The notes under the pieces were generated by a model. That model was not told the DNA's origin. It worked only from the letters and a program-made list of their open reading frames with translations, and made no database searches. From Porticoccaceae bacterium (GTDB taxonomy: Bacteria; Pseudomonadota; Gammaproteobacteria; Pseudomonadales; Porticoccaceae): a DNA stretch of 64,000 nucleotides. Shown here one piece after another: positions 26,669 to 36,716 of this stretch (position 1 is the stretch's first letter; each line of letters begins with the position of its first letter). The stretch covers positions 213,987-277,986 of the forward strand of contig CACETF010000001.1 in assembly GCA_902562425.1 (NCBI GenBank). The letters run 5' to 3'. Made by a program: the position numbers and the translations under genes.

Positions 26669-26702
26669 TGGTGAAATGTGGTAAATAGTGGATTTTTATG
26701 GG
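26669..26702 (+). promoter_or_regulatory. MraZ operator: four TGG repeats with 10-base period
   Basis: TGGT (26669), TGGT (26679), TGGA (26689) and TGGG (26699) start exactly 10 bases apart. In E. coli MraZ represses its own promoter by binding three TGGG repeats at 10-base spacing near the start site. The location just after the -10 and 27 bases before mraZ fits autoregulation. Four repeats instead of three, and only one full TGGG, are the local differences. Confidence 0.75.
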
Positions 26703-26728
26703 ATATATAAGAGGTATAGGGGAGTAAA

Positions 26729-27196
26729 GTGTTCAGAGGCAGTGATCCCATAAGCATGGATGCAAAAGGGCGAATGGCTGTTCCAACTCGTTACAGGGCC
26801 ATGCTCGATAATTTGTGTCGGGGGGAGCTGGTTGTGACTATTGATATGAAATCAACGTGTTTAACATTATCGCCGCTTCCTGAATGGCGAAAATTTGAAG
26901 AAAAAGTTGCCAAATTGCCTGCTTTGGATGAATTGGGTGAGATGCTTAGTCGTTTTGTTGTGGGTCAGGCAAAGGATTTACAGGTTGATGGAAGCGGTCG
27001 AGTGCTTATTCCAACAGAATTGCGTGAATATGCGCAATTGTCTAAAAAGTTAGTTCTCGTGGGACGTACACAGAGATTGGAATTATGGTCGGAGGACAAT
27101 TGGAATGCTGAGAGAGAAAAGTCTCAAGCTGGTTATCGAGCAATTCTCAATGAGCGAGAGGATATGTCTGATGCGTTGAAAAATTTGTCTTGGTAA
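26729..27196 (+). CDS. mraZ: Transcriptional regulator MraZ
   Basis: MraZ is an AbrB-like DNA-binding protein that controls the dcw cluster. Its 155 residues contain two tandem motifs of the family, MDAKGRMAVPTRYR (about 10-23) and VDGSGRVLIPTELR (about 90-103), each with the DxxGR core that contacts DNA as an octameric ring. The start is GTG with GGGGAG upstream. It is the first gene of the cluster, 15 bases before rsmH, and probably represses through the TGG repeats just upstream. Confidence 0.95.
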   Translation: MFRGSDPISMDAKGRMAVPTRYRAMLDNLCRGELVVTIDMKSTCLTLSPLPEWRKFEEKVAKLPALDELGEMLSRFVVGQAKDLQVDGSGRVLIPTELREYAQLSKKLVLVGRTQRLELWSEDNWNAEREKSQAGYRAILNEREDMSDALKNLSW

Positions 27197-27210
27197 ATTG
27201 GTACCTGTAT

Positions 27211-28134
27211 ATGATTGGGCATAACCCAGTACTATTAAGAGAATCCGTCAATGCTTTGGTGATAAATCCAGATGGGTTATATGTTGACGGTACTTTTGGG
27301 CGTGGCGGGCACTCTTCAGCAATATTGAATAAATTATCCGAGGATGGCTCTTTAGTCGCTATTGACAAGGATTTGGAAGCGTTAGCTTATGGTCGAACTT
27401 TATTTCCGCGAGAATTGAGACTAACTTTGATGCATGCATCTTTTGGAAAGCTCTCTGAAGTGCTTAAAAAGCTGGGTTCGAAGACAACTTCTGGGATTTT
27501 ACTTGACCTCGGTGTCTCTTCTCCCCAGCTTGAATCTCCTAGCCGAGGTTTCAGTTTTATGCGTGACGGACCTCTGGATATGCGCATGGACCAGACAAGT
27601 GGCAGGTCTGCTAAAGATTGGTTAAATAATGCCTCTGAAAATGATATTGCAAGTGTTTTGAAACAATTTGGTGAGGAGCGTTTTGCAAAAAGAATTGCAA
27701 AAGCAATTGACTATGAGCGCTCAGAATCACCAATTGAGAGCACGCTCCGACTGGCGAAAGTAGTCTCTGATGCTCATCCAGCGTGGGAGGGTGGCCAGCA
27801 TCCTGCGACAAAGACATTTCAGGCTATTCGAATCTACATTAATAAAGAGCTTGATGAACTAGATGTTTTTCTTAGCGAAGTAATTGACTTATTAGAAATT
27901 GGAGGCCGATTAGTCATTATAAGTTTTCACTCCCTAGAGGATCGTTGTGTGAAGCGATTTATACGTGCTCAACAGCGCGGTTTAATTACCCCAAAATATC
28001 TTCCAACGAAGGACTTTGATAAAAATATTCGATTAGTTGGAATTGGGTCTGCGATCAAACCAACAAAGAGAGAGATTGCACTTAATTGGCGCGCCCGCAG
28101 CGCCGTAATGAGGGTGGCTGAGAGAGTGGCATGA
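27211..28134 (+). CDS. rsmH: 16S rRNA (cytosine(1402)-N4)-methyltransferase RsmH
   Basis: RsmH (MraW) methylates N4 of C1402 in the ribosomal P site using S-adenosylmethionine. From the ATG at 27211 it has 307 residues. The N-terminus HNPVLLRESV, the SAM-binding DGTFGRGGHS, then LDLGVSSPQLE, RGFSFMRDGPLDMRMD and IISFHSLEDRCVKRF are family signatures. An in-frame TTG at 27190 overlaps mraZ and is less likely. The stop overlaps ftsL in ATGA. Confidence 0.96.
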   Translation: MIGHNPVLLRESVNALVINPDGLYVDGTFGRGGHSSAILNKLSEDGSLVAIDKDLEALAYGRTLFPRELRLTLMHASFGKLSEVLKKLGSKTTSGILLDLGVSSPQLESPSRGFSFMRDGPLDMRMDQTSGRSAKDWLNNASENDIASVLKQFGEERFAKRIAKAIDYERSESPIESTLRLAKVVSDAHPAWEGGQHPATKTFQAIRIYINKELDELDVFLSEVIDLLEIGGRLVIISFHSLEDRCVKRFIRAQQRGLITPKYLPTKDFDKNIRLVGIGSAIKPTKREIALNWRARSAVMRVAERVA

Positions 28135-28454
28135 AAATTTTTGAACACAAAATCTCGTTTAACTTCAGTGTAATAGGACTCGTATCCATTTGGCTGTTAG
28201 TGGTTTTTTCTGCCATTTCAGTTGCGTATGTTGAGCATTTGTGTCGCCAGTATTACGAGAGAATTTCAATATCAGAGAAAACCAGTAATCAGCTTCAGGC
28301 AGATTACGGTCGTCTTATTCTAGAGTTAAGCACTTGGGGATCGCTACCACGCGTTGAGACTATTGCAATCAATGAATTGAACATGAGGACCCCATTAGGA
28401 GATGAAATTATTTTAGTAACTCCGGCATCTTATAGGGAATCTAATGGTGATTAA
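28131..28454 (+). CDS. ftsL: Cell division protein FtsL
   Basis: FtsL is a small bitopic protein that joins FtsB and FtsQ and helps activate FtsWI at the septum. The 107-residue product has a short cytoplasmic N-terminus, one membrane segment (about 11-33) and a periplasmic coiled coil (YYERISISEKTSNQLQADYGRL). Sequence conservation in this family is low; position between rsmH and ftsI, size and layout decide the call. It overlaps both neighbours. Confidence 0.9.
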   Translation: MKIFEHKISFNFSVIGLVSIWLLVVFSAISVAYVEHLCRQYYERISISEKTSNQLQADYGRLILELSTWGSLPRVETIAINELNMRTPLGDEIILVTPASYRESNGD

Positions 28455-30180
28455 AACGGGTCATCCAATGTCCGGTGCAAATTGGCGTTTTTTCTTGGTC
28501 GTATTAATTGTAGTAGCACTACCAATTATTATCCTTATAAAAATAGCGTCATTACAGAGTAGCGATTTCTTGCGCACTCAGGGCGATTCTCGAGCACTCC
28601 GATCACAGGTGATACCCGCTTACCGAGGAATCATATCAGACAGGCATGGTGTTCCCCTTGCCGTGAGCACCCCTGTATCTACTTTAACAGCTGACCCACA
28701 GTTACTGCTTTCAGCAAATGCTAATCAGTTATTTCTTCTTGCCGAGGCGTTGGGAAAATCTCCAGAACGTCTACAGCAAAAGCTTAATGCATATCGGAAG
28801 AAATCTTTCATGTATCTGTCGCGCCAAGTGCCTGTTGAAGAAGCAGATAAGGTGTTGGATTTGCAGATACCTGGAGTCAACGCCGTGCAAGAGTACAAGC
28901 GTTTCTATCCTGCAGGGGAGGTAACGGCTCAGTTGGTTGGTCTTACCAGTAAAGAGCAGGATAGGGGACAAGAAGGTTTAGAGTTAGCCTATAACGCTTG
29001 GTTGAGTGGTGAATCAGGATTACGAAGAGTGCTTCAGGATAAATCGGGACACGTTATCGAAGAACTTGGAGTTGACAGGGACGCGAGGCGCGGCAAACCC
29101 TTGAGTTTGAGTATTGATCTTCGTATTCAATATGCGGCATATCGAGCACTTAAGAATGCGGTTTATGAGCATGATGCACAGGCGGGATCTGTAGTGGTGC
29201 TTGATGTGAAATCTGGAGAAGTTTTAGCAATGGTGAATCAGCCATCTTTCAATCCAAATGATCGCTCTACTGTAACTCCAAATGTTCTGCGTAATCGGGC
29301 AATGTTAGATCTGATTGAACCAGGCTCTACCGTGAAACCATTCACTATTTTGACTGCTTTACAGTCTGGCATTTTTAATGAGCATTCAAATATAGATACG
29401 AGCCCCGGATATATAAAGGTAGATTACAAGACATTTACGGATGCTAGTGACTACGGGGTACTCAACCTGACTGAGGTATTATCCAAATCGAGTCAAGTTG
29501 GAACTATTAAAGTTGCTTTAAAGCTGGATCCAAGGTTAACCAGAGGCGTTTTTGAAAAGTTAGGTCTGGGTCAGAGTACAGGTAGTGGTTTTCCTGCTGA
29601 GGCCGTCGGAAACTTACCGACATTCCATATTTGGGACCCAATTTCTCAAGCTACTTTTGCTTTCGGATATGGGTTTAGTGTCACATCACTTCAGCTTGCA
29701 CGAGCATATTCGGTTCTGGCCAATGATGGGATGCGTCGCGAGATTTCACTAATTGCTAATGATCCTCCCTTGAGGGCAGAAAAATTGTTTAACCCAGATG
29801 ATATTCGAGCAGTTCGAGGTATGCTCGAATCCGCAGTAGGGCACGACGGAACTGGGCAAAAGGCGTCCATATCGGGATATTCGGTCGCTGGGAAGACTGG
29901 TACTTTGCATAAGACTAGAGAAAGTGGCGGATACGCTAATAACCGTTACACGGCTACATTTGCAGGCATGGCCCCCGTCGAAAGTCCAAGAATAGTGACT
30001 GTTGTTGTCATTGATGAACCAAGTCGCGGGAAATATTTTGGGGGCCACGTGGCCGCACCTGTTTTTGCTGAGGTTACAGGTAATGCACTTCGATTAATGC
30101 GGGTAACGCCTGACTCAGTTCCGACGACGCCGATATTGTCTGGTGCGAAAATTAATTATTTTTCGGCTGGTGAGTCATGA
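28444..30180 (+). CDS. ftsI: Peptidoglycan transpeptidase FtsI (PBP3)
   Basis: FtsI crosslinks septal murein and is a beta-lactam target. Its 578 residues have one membrane segment (about 14-35), a pedestal domain (from PAYRGIISDRHG) and the transpeptidase domain with SxxK at Ser295-Thr-Val-Lys298 and KTG at 484-486 (VAGKTGT). The third motif, normally SxN, reads Ser349-Ser-Gln351 in SKSSQVGT; the Asn to Gln change is unusual but sits in the right context. It overlaps ftsL by 11 bases and murE by four. FtsW lies further down the same cluster. Confidence 0.95.
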   Translation: MVIKTGHPMSGANWRFFLVVLIVVALPIIILIKIASLQSSDFLRTQGDSRALRSQVIPAYRGIISDRHGVPLAVSTPVSTLTADPQLLLSANANQLFLLAEALGKSPERLQQKLNAYRKKSFMYLSRQVPVEEADKVLDLQIPGVNAVQEYKRFYPAGEVTAQLVGLTSKEQDRGQEGLELAYNAWLSGESGLRRVLQDKSGHVIEELGVDRDARRGKPLSLSIDLRIQYAAYRALKNAVYEHDAQAGSVVVLDVKSGEVLAMVNQPSFNPNDRSTVTPNVLRNRAMLDLIEPGSTVKPFTILTALQSGIFNEHSNIDTSPGYIKVDYKTFTDASDYGVLNLTEVLSKSSQVGTIKVALKLDPRLTRGVFEKLGLGQSTGSGFPAEAVGNLPTFHIWDPISQATFAFGYGFSVTSLQLARAYSVLANDGMRREISLIANDPPLRAEKLFNPDDIRAVRGMLESAVGHDGTGQKASISGYSVAGKTGTLHKTRESGGYANNRYTATFAGMAPVESPRIVTVVVIDEPSRGKYFGGHVAAPVFAEVTGNALRLMRVTPDSVPTTPILSGAKINYFSAGES

Positions 30181-31697
30181 CAACGTCAAATAGACCAAAA
30201 CGTTGGAGTATTGGCGAACTTTTCGTCAATGAAAAAATTGAATCATCATTCTCTAAATTATCTGTTTCGGGATTATGTCAAGACAGTCGATTGGTAAAAC
30301 AGGGTGACTTATTTTTTGCGCTTTCAGGTAGTAGAACAAACGGTATGCTCCATGTTGATGAGGCGCTTAGAAAAGGAGCGGTTGGTATAGTTGTTGATCA
30401 AGCATGGCGAGGTAATACATCTAATTTTTCAGTGCCCGTAATACGAATTTTCGATTTGTACAATAAAGTTTCTAAAATTGCTTCAACATTTTATGAGAAT
30501 CCGTCAAAAAAAATTCGCACAATTGCTACTACAGGCACCAATGGAAAGACCTCATGTTGCTGGCTGCTCTCTGATCTTTTAACGCGCCTTGGCAAGAAAT
30601 CAGCATACTTAGGTACTTTGGGGTGTGTAATCGGGGGCTCAAGGGCTGACGGAATGTCAGCAAGCGAGGTGATCAAAACTTCTTTGACTACTCCAGATGC
30701 TGTAACAATCCAGGCCATCCTTAAAAGACTATCCAATGCCGGTGTTGCAAGCGTCGCACTTGAAGCATCGTCCCATGCCTTGGCTCAAAAAAGAATAGAT
30801 GCTGTTTCTATAGACACCGCTATTTTTACGAATTTAAGCCGAGATCACCTTGATTACCATGGTGATATGAAAAGTTATGGAGCATCTAAGACACTTTTGT
30901 TTCAAAAACCTGAGCTACAGACCATTATAATTAATGCCGACGACGACTTCTCTGCTGTGCTGGAGGGGAAAATAGCTTCACACAAGCAAATTTACAGGTA
31001 TAGCTTAGACAATAATAAAGCCGATATTTATTGCACTTCCATTGAACTAGACCCGCTTGGAGTGACAGCTGAGGTCGTTACTCCTTGGGGGCTAGGTACC
31101 ATTAAATCTTCTTTAGTGGGCCAGTTTAATTTGTCCAACCTATTAGCTGTAGTGGCTGCAGCAGCCACAAAAATGCCGCTTTTTGACGTCTTAAAAGCAA
31201 TCTCATTGATTAAAGCTCCCACTGGTCGTATGGAGCTAATCAACATGGAGTCAGTGCCAGGTGTGGTGGTGGATTATGCCCATACTCCCGACGCCTTAGA
31301 AAAAGTGCTAATAACATTGAGGGCTCACAGTATCGGAAAACTTTGGGTGGTTTTTGGCTGCGGCGGTGAACGAGACATAGGGAAGCGCTCCAAAATGGGA
31401 GCTATAGCAGAGCGATATACAGATAGAGTAATACTGACTAGTGATAACCCTCGCGGTGAACCTGAGGATCAAATAATAGCGCAAATTAAACGCGGGATGC
31501 TCGGGGAGGCAATAATTAAGACCGACCGACGCGATGCGATTCGACACGCTATTTTTTCTGCAGCATCGGATGATTTAGTTCTGATAGCTGGTAAAGGTCA
31601 TGAGGATTTTCAACATGTAGCATCTGGACAATTCCCTTTTAGCGACCAGCACCAGGTTCGCTCAGCGTTGTTGGATCGTCAGGATGGAGTGAGATGA
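30177..31697 (+). CDS. murE: UDP-MurNAc-tripeptide synthetase MurE
   Basis: MurE adds the third amino acid to UDP-MurNAc-L-Ala-D-Glu. The 506-residue protein has the ATP-binding motif TTGTNGKT (118-125), the substrate-region EASSHAL, VVDYAHTPDALEK and the SDNPRGE motif near 420. DNPR is the signature of enzymes that use meso-diaminopimelate, so the murein is the Gram-negative type. The start ATG overlaps ftsI in ATGA and the stop overlaps murF. Confidence 0.96.
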   Translation: MTTSNRPKRWSIGELFVNEKIESSFSKLSVSGLCQDSRLVKQGDLFFALSGSRTNGMLHVDEALRKGAVGIVVDQAWRGNTSNFSVPVIRIFDLYNKVSKIASTFYENPSKKIRTIATTGTNGKTSCCWLLSDLLTRLGKKSAYLGTLGCVIGGSRADGMSASEVIKTSLTTPDAVTIQAILKRLSNAGVASVALEASSHALAQKRIDAVSIDTAIFTNLSRDHLDYHGDMKSYGASKTLLFQKPELQTIIINADDDFSAVLEGKIASHKQIYRYSLDNNKADIYCTSIELDPLGVTAEVVTPWGLGTIKSSLVGQFNLSNLLAVVAAAATKMPLFDVLKAISLIKAPTGRMELINMESVPGVVVDYAHTPDALEKVLITLRAHSIGKLWVVFGCGGERDIGKRSKMGAIAERYTDRVILTSDNPRGEPEDQIIAQIKRGMLGEAIIKTDRRDAIRHAIFSAASDDLVLIAGKGHEDFQHVASGQFPFSDQHQVRSALLDRQDGVR

Positions 31698-33064
31698 CAG
31701 CTATTTTATTAAGTGATGCTGCGGCTCAGTTCGGGGGAACACTCCTTAATTCCGATGCGAGGTGCGATAGGGTCTCTATCGATAGTCGAAAAGTAAAAAG
31801 TGGCGATATTTTCGTCGCACTTTCGGGTAAAAATCATGATGGTCATGAGTTCATAGAAGGTATCGCTAATAAAATTGCTGGAGCAATTGTCTCAAAGCCA
31901 GTTGTTGGGAAAAATCTTTCACAGTGGGTTGTCAAAGACACCGAAAAAGCACTGGGATACTTGGCTAGCTTGAAACGGGATTCTTTTAGAGGACAAACTG
32001 TTGCCGTAACGGGGAGTAGTGGAAAAACTACTGTGAAAGAATTTATTTCCTCAATTTTAAAACTCTGCGGATCGGTACATGCGACAGAGGGCAATTTAAA
32101 TAATCAAATTGGATTACCCTTGACTTTGTTGGCGCTTTCTAATGCAGCCGACTATCTTGTCCTGGAAATGGGAGCAAGGAAAGCCGGTGATATTAATTAT
32201 TTGTGTTCGTTATCTCGCCCTAATATCAGTTTGGTAAATAACGTACAGAACGCGCATATTGGAGCTTTTGGCGATCTTGATTCGACAGCGAGTGCAAAAT
32301 CAGAAATCTACCGAAGCTTACCCGAAGACGGAGTGGGAGTTTTAAATTTGGACATTGATTACGCTGATAAATGGAGGGATATGATAGGAGCGCGACGGTG
32401 CGTAACGTTTTCAGCAGAAGGTAAATCTGCAGATGTTACAGCAATTGATCTTGAATCAGATGATCTTGGTTGTTTCAAATTTACGATGCGATTCTCTCCT
32501 AATACTCAGACTTCGCGAGATATTGCAATAAGTTTAAATGTTCCTGGACGGCATTCCGTTAGTAATGCCGTTGCTGCAGCCACTTGCGCGCTTGCCACAG
32601 GAGCAGGTATCGATCAAGTAAAGCAAGGTTTGCAGATGGTACAACCTTTGGCGGGACGTTTGATGGTGAAAAAGTTACATTCGGGCGGATCTTTGATTGA
32701 CGACTCATACAATGCTAATCCAGAGTCCGTAAAAGCAGCTATTAATTTTCTTTCTACGCGCCCCGGCATACGTATTTTTGTGTTTGGAGATATGGCTGAC
32801 TTAGGAAATCGCGCTCAGGAATTTCACTGCTCTATAGGTGATTATGCACGTGATTTAGGGATCGATTCGATGCTTACACTTGGTTGCTTAAGTGCGAATG
32901 CGAGTAAGCGATTTAATGGTCAGCACTTCTCATCCTTAGATGCTTTACGAAATTATTTATCAAGTTTTAAAGACACATCAGAGACGACCTTCTTAATAAA
33001 AGGGTCGCGTGCTTCCTCTATGGAAAAGATAGTAGTCATGCTCGAGAGTGGAGAAATTTTCTAG
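31694..33064 (+). CDS. murF: UDP-MurNAc-tripeptide:D-Ala-D-Ala ligase MurF
   Basis: MurF attaches D-Ala-D-Ala to complete the pentapeptide precursor in the cytoplasm. It has 456 residues: an N-terminal UDP-binding domain with [15 protein letters not shown], the ATP motif VTGSSGKTT (105-113), [17 protein letters not shown], the metal and lysine region [11 protein letters not shown], and [11 protein letters not shown] in the C-terminal part. It overlaps murE by four bases and shares its last base with the GTG start of mraY. Confidence 0.96.
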   Translation: MTAILLSDAAAQFGGTLLNSDARCDRVSIDSRKVKSGDIFVALSGKNHDGHEFIEGIANKIAGAIVSKPVVGKNLSQWVVKDTEKALGYLASLKRDSFRGQTVAVTGSSGKTTVKEFISSILKLCGSVHATEGNLNNQIGLPLTLLALSNAADYLVLEMGARKAGDINYLCSLSRPNISLVNNVQNAHIGAFGDLDSTASAKSEIYRSLPEDGVGVLNLDIDYADKWRDMIGARRCVTFSAEGKSADVTAIDLESDDLGCFKFTMRFSPNTQTSRDIAISLNVPGRHSVSNAVAAATCALATGAGIDQVKQGLQMVQPLAGRLMVKKLHSGGSLIDDSYNANPESVKAAINFLSTRPGIRIFVFGDMADLGNRAQEFHCSIGDYARDLGIDSMLTLGCLSANASKRFNGQHFSSLDALRNYLSSFKDTSETTFLIKGSRASSMEKIVVMLESGEIF

Positions 33065-34146
33065 TGTTTTTTTGGTTAAGTGATTATTTTGGACAATTCT
33101 ATAGTCCTTTATTAGTGTTCCAATACCTTACTTTGAGAGGCATCTTCTCAGTCCTTACCGCGCTTGGCATGTGCTGGATTTTTGGACCATCCCTAATTCG
33201 AAGGTTAGATTATCTTCAAGTTGGACAAGCAATTCGTAGTGACGGTCCGAAGACGCATTTTTCGAAAGCTGGCACTCCGACTATGGGTGGTGCTCTGATT
33301 ATTATTGCGATGTTTATGAGCACAATAATGTGGGCAGACATTCAGAACCGGTATGTTTGGATAGTGTTGTCGGTGACAATATGCTTTGGCTTAGTTGGTT
33401 GGGTTGATGACTATCGAAAAGTAGTCGAAAAAAATCCCCGAGGGTTACCAGCACGTTGGAAGTTTTTTTGGCAATCATTAATTGGGTTAGCAGCTTCCTT
33501 GGCGCTCTATATTACCGCTCAATCGCCGTCAGAGACCGAACTAATAGTTCCATTTTTTAAGTCTTTTGCATTAGATTTGGGACCATTTTTTGTGGTGCTG
33601 ACTTACTTTGTAATTGTTGGTACAAGTAACGCGGTTAATTTGACTGATGGACTTGACGGGTTAGCTATTATGCCGAGCGTTCTTGTAGCAGGGGCATTGG
33701 GCGTTTTTGCATATGCAAGTGGAAACTATCAGTTTGCGCATTATTTAAATATACCATTTATAAGTGGTGCTGGAGAACTACTTATTATTACTGCTGCGCT
33801 TTGCGGTGCTGGGTTAGGATTTCTTTGGTTCAATACATATCCGGCGATGGTTTTTATGGGTGATGTGGGTGCACTCGCTCTTGGTGCTACGCTAGGTGTT
33901 ATCGCAGTAATTGTTAGGCAAGAAATCGTTTTATTCATCATGGGTGGTGTATTTGTAGTAGAGACCATGTCCGTAATTATTCAGGTCGCCTCGTTCAAGC
34001 TGACTGGAAAGCGTATTTTTCGTATGGCACCTTTACATCACCATTTCGAGTTAAAAGGTTGGCCAGAGCCGAGAGTCATTGTTCGGTTTTGGATTATTAC
34101 ATTTGTCCTGGTTCTTATTGGGCTGGCGACCCTGAAGTTGCGATAA
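33064..34146 (+). CDS. mraY: Phospho-MurNAc-pentapeptide-transferase MraY
   Basis: MraY makes lipid I by moving phospho-MurNAc-pentapeptide to undecaprenyl phosphate on the inner membrane. The 360-residue protein has about ten hydrophobic segments, the motif [12 protein letters not shown] (about 70-81), the catalytic WVDDYRK (about 118), [10 protein letters not shown] (about 195) and the His triplet [13 protein letters not shown] near the end. The start is GTG, placed by length and by contact with the murF stop. Confidence 0.97.
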   Translation: MFFWLSDYFGQFYSPLLVFQYLTLRGIFSVLTALGMCWIFGPSLIRRLDYLQVGQAIRSDGPKTHFSKAGTPTMGGALIIIAMFMSTIMWADIQNRYVWIVLSVTICFGLVGWVDDYRKVVEKNPRGLPARWKFFWQSLIGLAASLALYITAQSPSETELIVPFFKSFALDLGPFFVVLTYFVIVGTSNAVNLTDGLDGLAIMPSVLVAGALGVFAYASGNYQFAHYLNIPFISGAGELLIITAALCGAGLGFLWFNTYPAMVFMGDVGALALGATLGVIAVIVRQEIVLFIMGGVFVVETMSVIIQVASFKLTGKRIFRMAPLHHHFELKGWPEPRVIVRFWIITFVLVLIGLATLKLR

Positions 34147-34164
34147 AATTCGGGAGCTTACTAA

Positions 34165-35538
34165 GTGCAAGTAGAGGAACATATTTCAAAAGTGATTGCC
34201 ATTCTAGGTACGGGTATCACCGGCATATCTGTAGCTAAATTTTTGCAATCCAGAAACCTTGACTTTATTTTTGTTAATACATGTCCAAAAAAGAGCTTTT
34301 CTTCACCCGATCGGGTGACAGAGCTGTTCCCGACCCATGATATTTTTTATGGACCATTTGATGATTATTTTTTTCAAAAGATTCATATTATCGTGGTTAG
34401 TCCGGGCGTTCCCCGTGATATTCCTTTGCTCCTTTCTGCACGCGAACACTGTGTCAGAATAATAGGCGATTTAGAGTTATTTTTTAAAGCGGTTAGTTCA
34501 CCGATAGTAACAATTACCGGTGCTAATGGGAAAAGCACAGTTACTTCGCTGGTGGGTGCGATGGCCGAGCAAGCCAGTATCAAGGTGGGGATTGGTGGCA
34601 ATATTGGAACACCAATGCTGGATCTCGTTGGTAAAAACTTCAAGTTATATGTATTGGAATTGTCAAGTTTCCAACTTGAGCTTTTTGAGGGGACGGGTGA
34701 ACATATCTGTGGATTTCTTAATATCTCTCCAGATCATCTTGATAGACATGGAAGTATGGAGAATTACCTAGCAGCGAAGCAAAACATTTTTTTGGGCGCT
34801 AAGCAAGCCGTGGTAAACAGAGATGATCTATTAACCTTTCCTCAAGGTCTCACGTATTGCGATCTTGTTACTTTTGGCACCGATGAGCCTCAGGCAACGG
34901 ATTTTGGTGTTATTTCGCATAATGACATTCGTTGGTTAGCACTGGGTAAGCAACGTTTAATGCCCGTTTGTGATTTGTCGTTAAAAGGAACCCATAATAT
35001 TTCTAATGCTTTGGCGGCTTTGGCACTTGGTCATTGTGCTGGTTTACCCATGGAATCAATGTTACGCACGTTGCGTCACTTCAGGGGACTTCCTCACCGT
35101 TGCGAGGAAATTGCCTACATTAATAATATTTTGTATATCGATGACTCTAAGGCGACAAATATAGGAGCGGCATGTGCAGCGATCGAGGGATTCTCTCAAT
35201 TTCAAAAACGTAATATTTTACTTATAGCAGGTGGCCGCACGAAAAATATTGATTTTTCTAGCTTGATAAAAATGGTGAGAACGGCGGTAAAACATTGTTT
35301 TCTGCTGGGAGAAATTGCAGATGAGCTACACAATCTTTTATGTGGTGTTATACCTGTAAGCAGGCACAGTAGTATCGAAGCATGCGTTGTAGAGGCCTCA
35401 AAAATTGGATGTGCGGGGGACGTAGTATTACTTTCCCCAGCTTGTGCTAGTTTTGACATGTTCGAAAATTATATTGAAAGAGGGCTCCATTTTCAGGCGG
35501 CAGTCAATAGTTTGAGCGAAAATGGGCGGGCTTCCTGA
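34165..35538 (+). CDS. murD: UDP-MurNAc-L-Ala:D-Glu ligase MurD
   Basis: MurD adds D-glutamate to UDP-MurNAc-L-Ala. The 457-residue protein has an N-terminal Rossmann domain (ILGTGITGISVA), the ATP motif ITGANGKST (117-125), LELSSFQLE, NISPDHLDRHGSM and the C-terminal DDSKATN and LLSPACASFDMFENYIERG. The start is GTG, with CGGGAG nine bases upstream. Its stop overlaps the ftsW ATG by one base. Confidence 0.96.
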   Translation: MQVEEHISKVIAILGTGITGISVAKFLQSRNLDFIFVNTCPKKSFSSPDRVTELFPTHDIFYGPFDDYFFQKIHIIVVSPGVPRDIPLLLSAREHCVRIIGDLELFFKAVSSPIVTITGANGKSTVTSLVGAMAEQASIKVGIGGNIGTPMLDLVGKNFKLYVLELSSFQLELFEGTGEHICGFLNISPDHLDRHGSMENYLAAKQNIFLGAKQAVVNRDDLLTFPQGLTYCDLVTFGTDEPQATDFGVISHNDIRWLALGKQRLMPVCDLSLKGTHNISNALAALALGHCAGLPMESMLRTLRHFRGLPHRCEEIAYINNILYIDDSKATNIGAACAAIEGFSQFQKRNILLIAGGRTKNIDFSSLIKMVRTAVKHCFLLGEIADELHNLLCGVIPVSRHSSIEACVVEASKIGCAGDVVLLSPACASFDMFENYIERGLHFQAAVNSLSENGRAS

Positions 35539-36716
35539 TGAGAAAAAATATTTTTAAACATAAATTCGGTTCGAAATCACAAGAACGTTACGTAGACCCA
35601 TTTTTATTTTTTCCGTTGGTCACCCTTATCTCTTTGGGCTTTGTGATGGTAGCATCTGCCTCTTTTAGTTTTGCAGAGCATCGGTTTGGCAACGTTTTTT
35701 TCTTTGCAGAACGCCATGCTATCTATATTTTATTAGCCACACTTGTGGCGGTTACAGTTTACAAGGTTCCGCCTCAGCAATTGAGGTCGCATGGTAGGCT
35801 ATGGATGTTTTTTTCTATTCTAATGCTCATCGCGGTGTTGATTCCCGGAATTGGCAAGGAGTTAAACGGTAGTAAGCGTTGGCTTTCACTAGCCGGGTTT
35901 ACTTTTCAGGTGGCGGAGTTCGCAAAAATTTCTGTGATAGTTTTTCTTGCAGACTATTTGGCGCGGCATAGACTAGTTTTTGCCAAAGAACTCAGTAAAT
36001 TAGCTTTCATCGTCGGACTGATCTCATTGGTAGCAGTATTACTCATTTCCCAACCAGATTATGGCTCAGTTGTGGTAATTGGTGGTATATTCATGGCACT
36101 TCTATTTGTTGGTAATGTGCGACTGCGCGATTACTTAATTCTCTTTTTACTCGCCGGCTTTGGACTTTGGTGGTCAGCTGGAGCAGCTCCATATCGTTTG
36201 GCTCGTTTGACCTCTTTTTTAGATCCTTGGGCTGATCAATTTGCAGCTGGATATCAGTTAACACAATCCTTAATTGCTTTTGGCAGAGGGGAGTGGTGGG
36301 GTCTCGGACTCGGTCAATCTGTTCAGAAGATGCGTTATTTGCCAGAGGCCCATACCGACTTTGTTTTCGCAATTTTTGCAGAGGAATTTGGCTTTTTTGG
36401 AGTGCTCATTTTACTGACCATTTTTATGATTTTAATTGGAAGGATCTTTCAATTGAGTTTTCGCGCAATTAACGCCGGTGATTGGTATGCAAGTTATTTC
36501 CTCGTTGGTGTTGGTTTGTTCATTGGCGGTCAGACTTTTATAAATCTCGGTGTAAATACGGGGTTACTTCCAACAAAAGGCCTCACTCTTCCCTTTATAA
36601 GTTACGGTGGAACCAGCCTAATATGTTGCTGTTTACTCATGGGTATGTCGATGCGAATAAGTAATGATCTTAAAATTGCATCGAATGAAGGTACAAGGAG
36701 AAACAGAAATGTATGA
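35538..36716 (+). CDS. ftsW: Peptidoglycan glycosyltransferase FtsW
   Basis: FtsW is the SEDS-family glycosyltransferase that polymerises lipid II at the division septum with FtsI. Its 392 residues span about ten membrane helices. Family blocks are GSKRWLSLAGFTFQVAEFAK (about 111-130), ISQPDYGS and the C-terminal GLLPTKGLTLPFISYGGTS. The conserved Asp of the large loop is in the QPD sequence or in the GPWADQF region. It overlaps murG by eight bases. Confidence 0.95.
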   Translation: MRKNIFKHKFGSKSQERYVDPFLFFPLVTLISLGFVMVASASFSFAEHRFGNVFFFAERHAIYILLATLVAVTVYKVPPQQLRSHGRLWMFFSILMLIAVLIPGIGKELNGSKRWLSLAGFTFQVAEFAKISVIVFLADYLARHRLVFAKELSKLAFIVGLISLVAVLLISQPDYGSVVVIGGIFMALLFVGNVRLRDYLILFLLAGFGLWWSAGAAPYRLARLTSFLDPWADQFAAGYQLTQSLIAFGRGEWWGLGLGQSVQKMRYLPEAHTDFVFAIFAEEFGFFGVLILLTIFMILIGRIFQLSFRAINAGDWYASYFLVGVGLFIGGQTFINLGVNTGLLPTKGLTLPFISYGGTSLICCCLLMGMSMRISNDLKIASNEGTRRNRNV

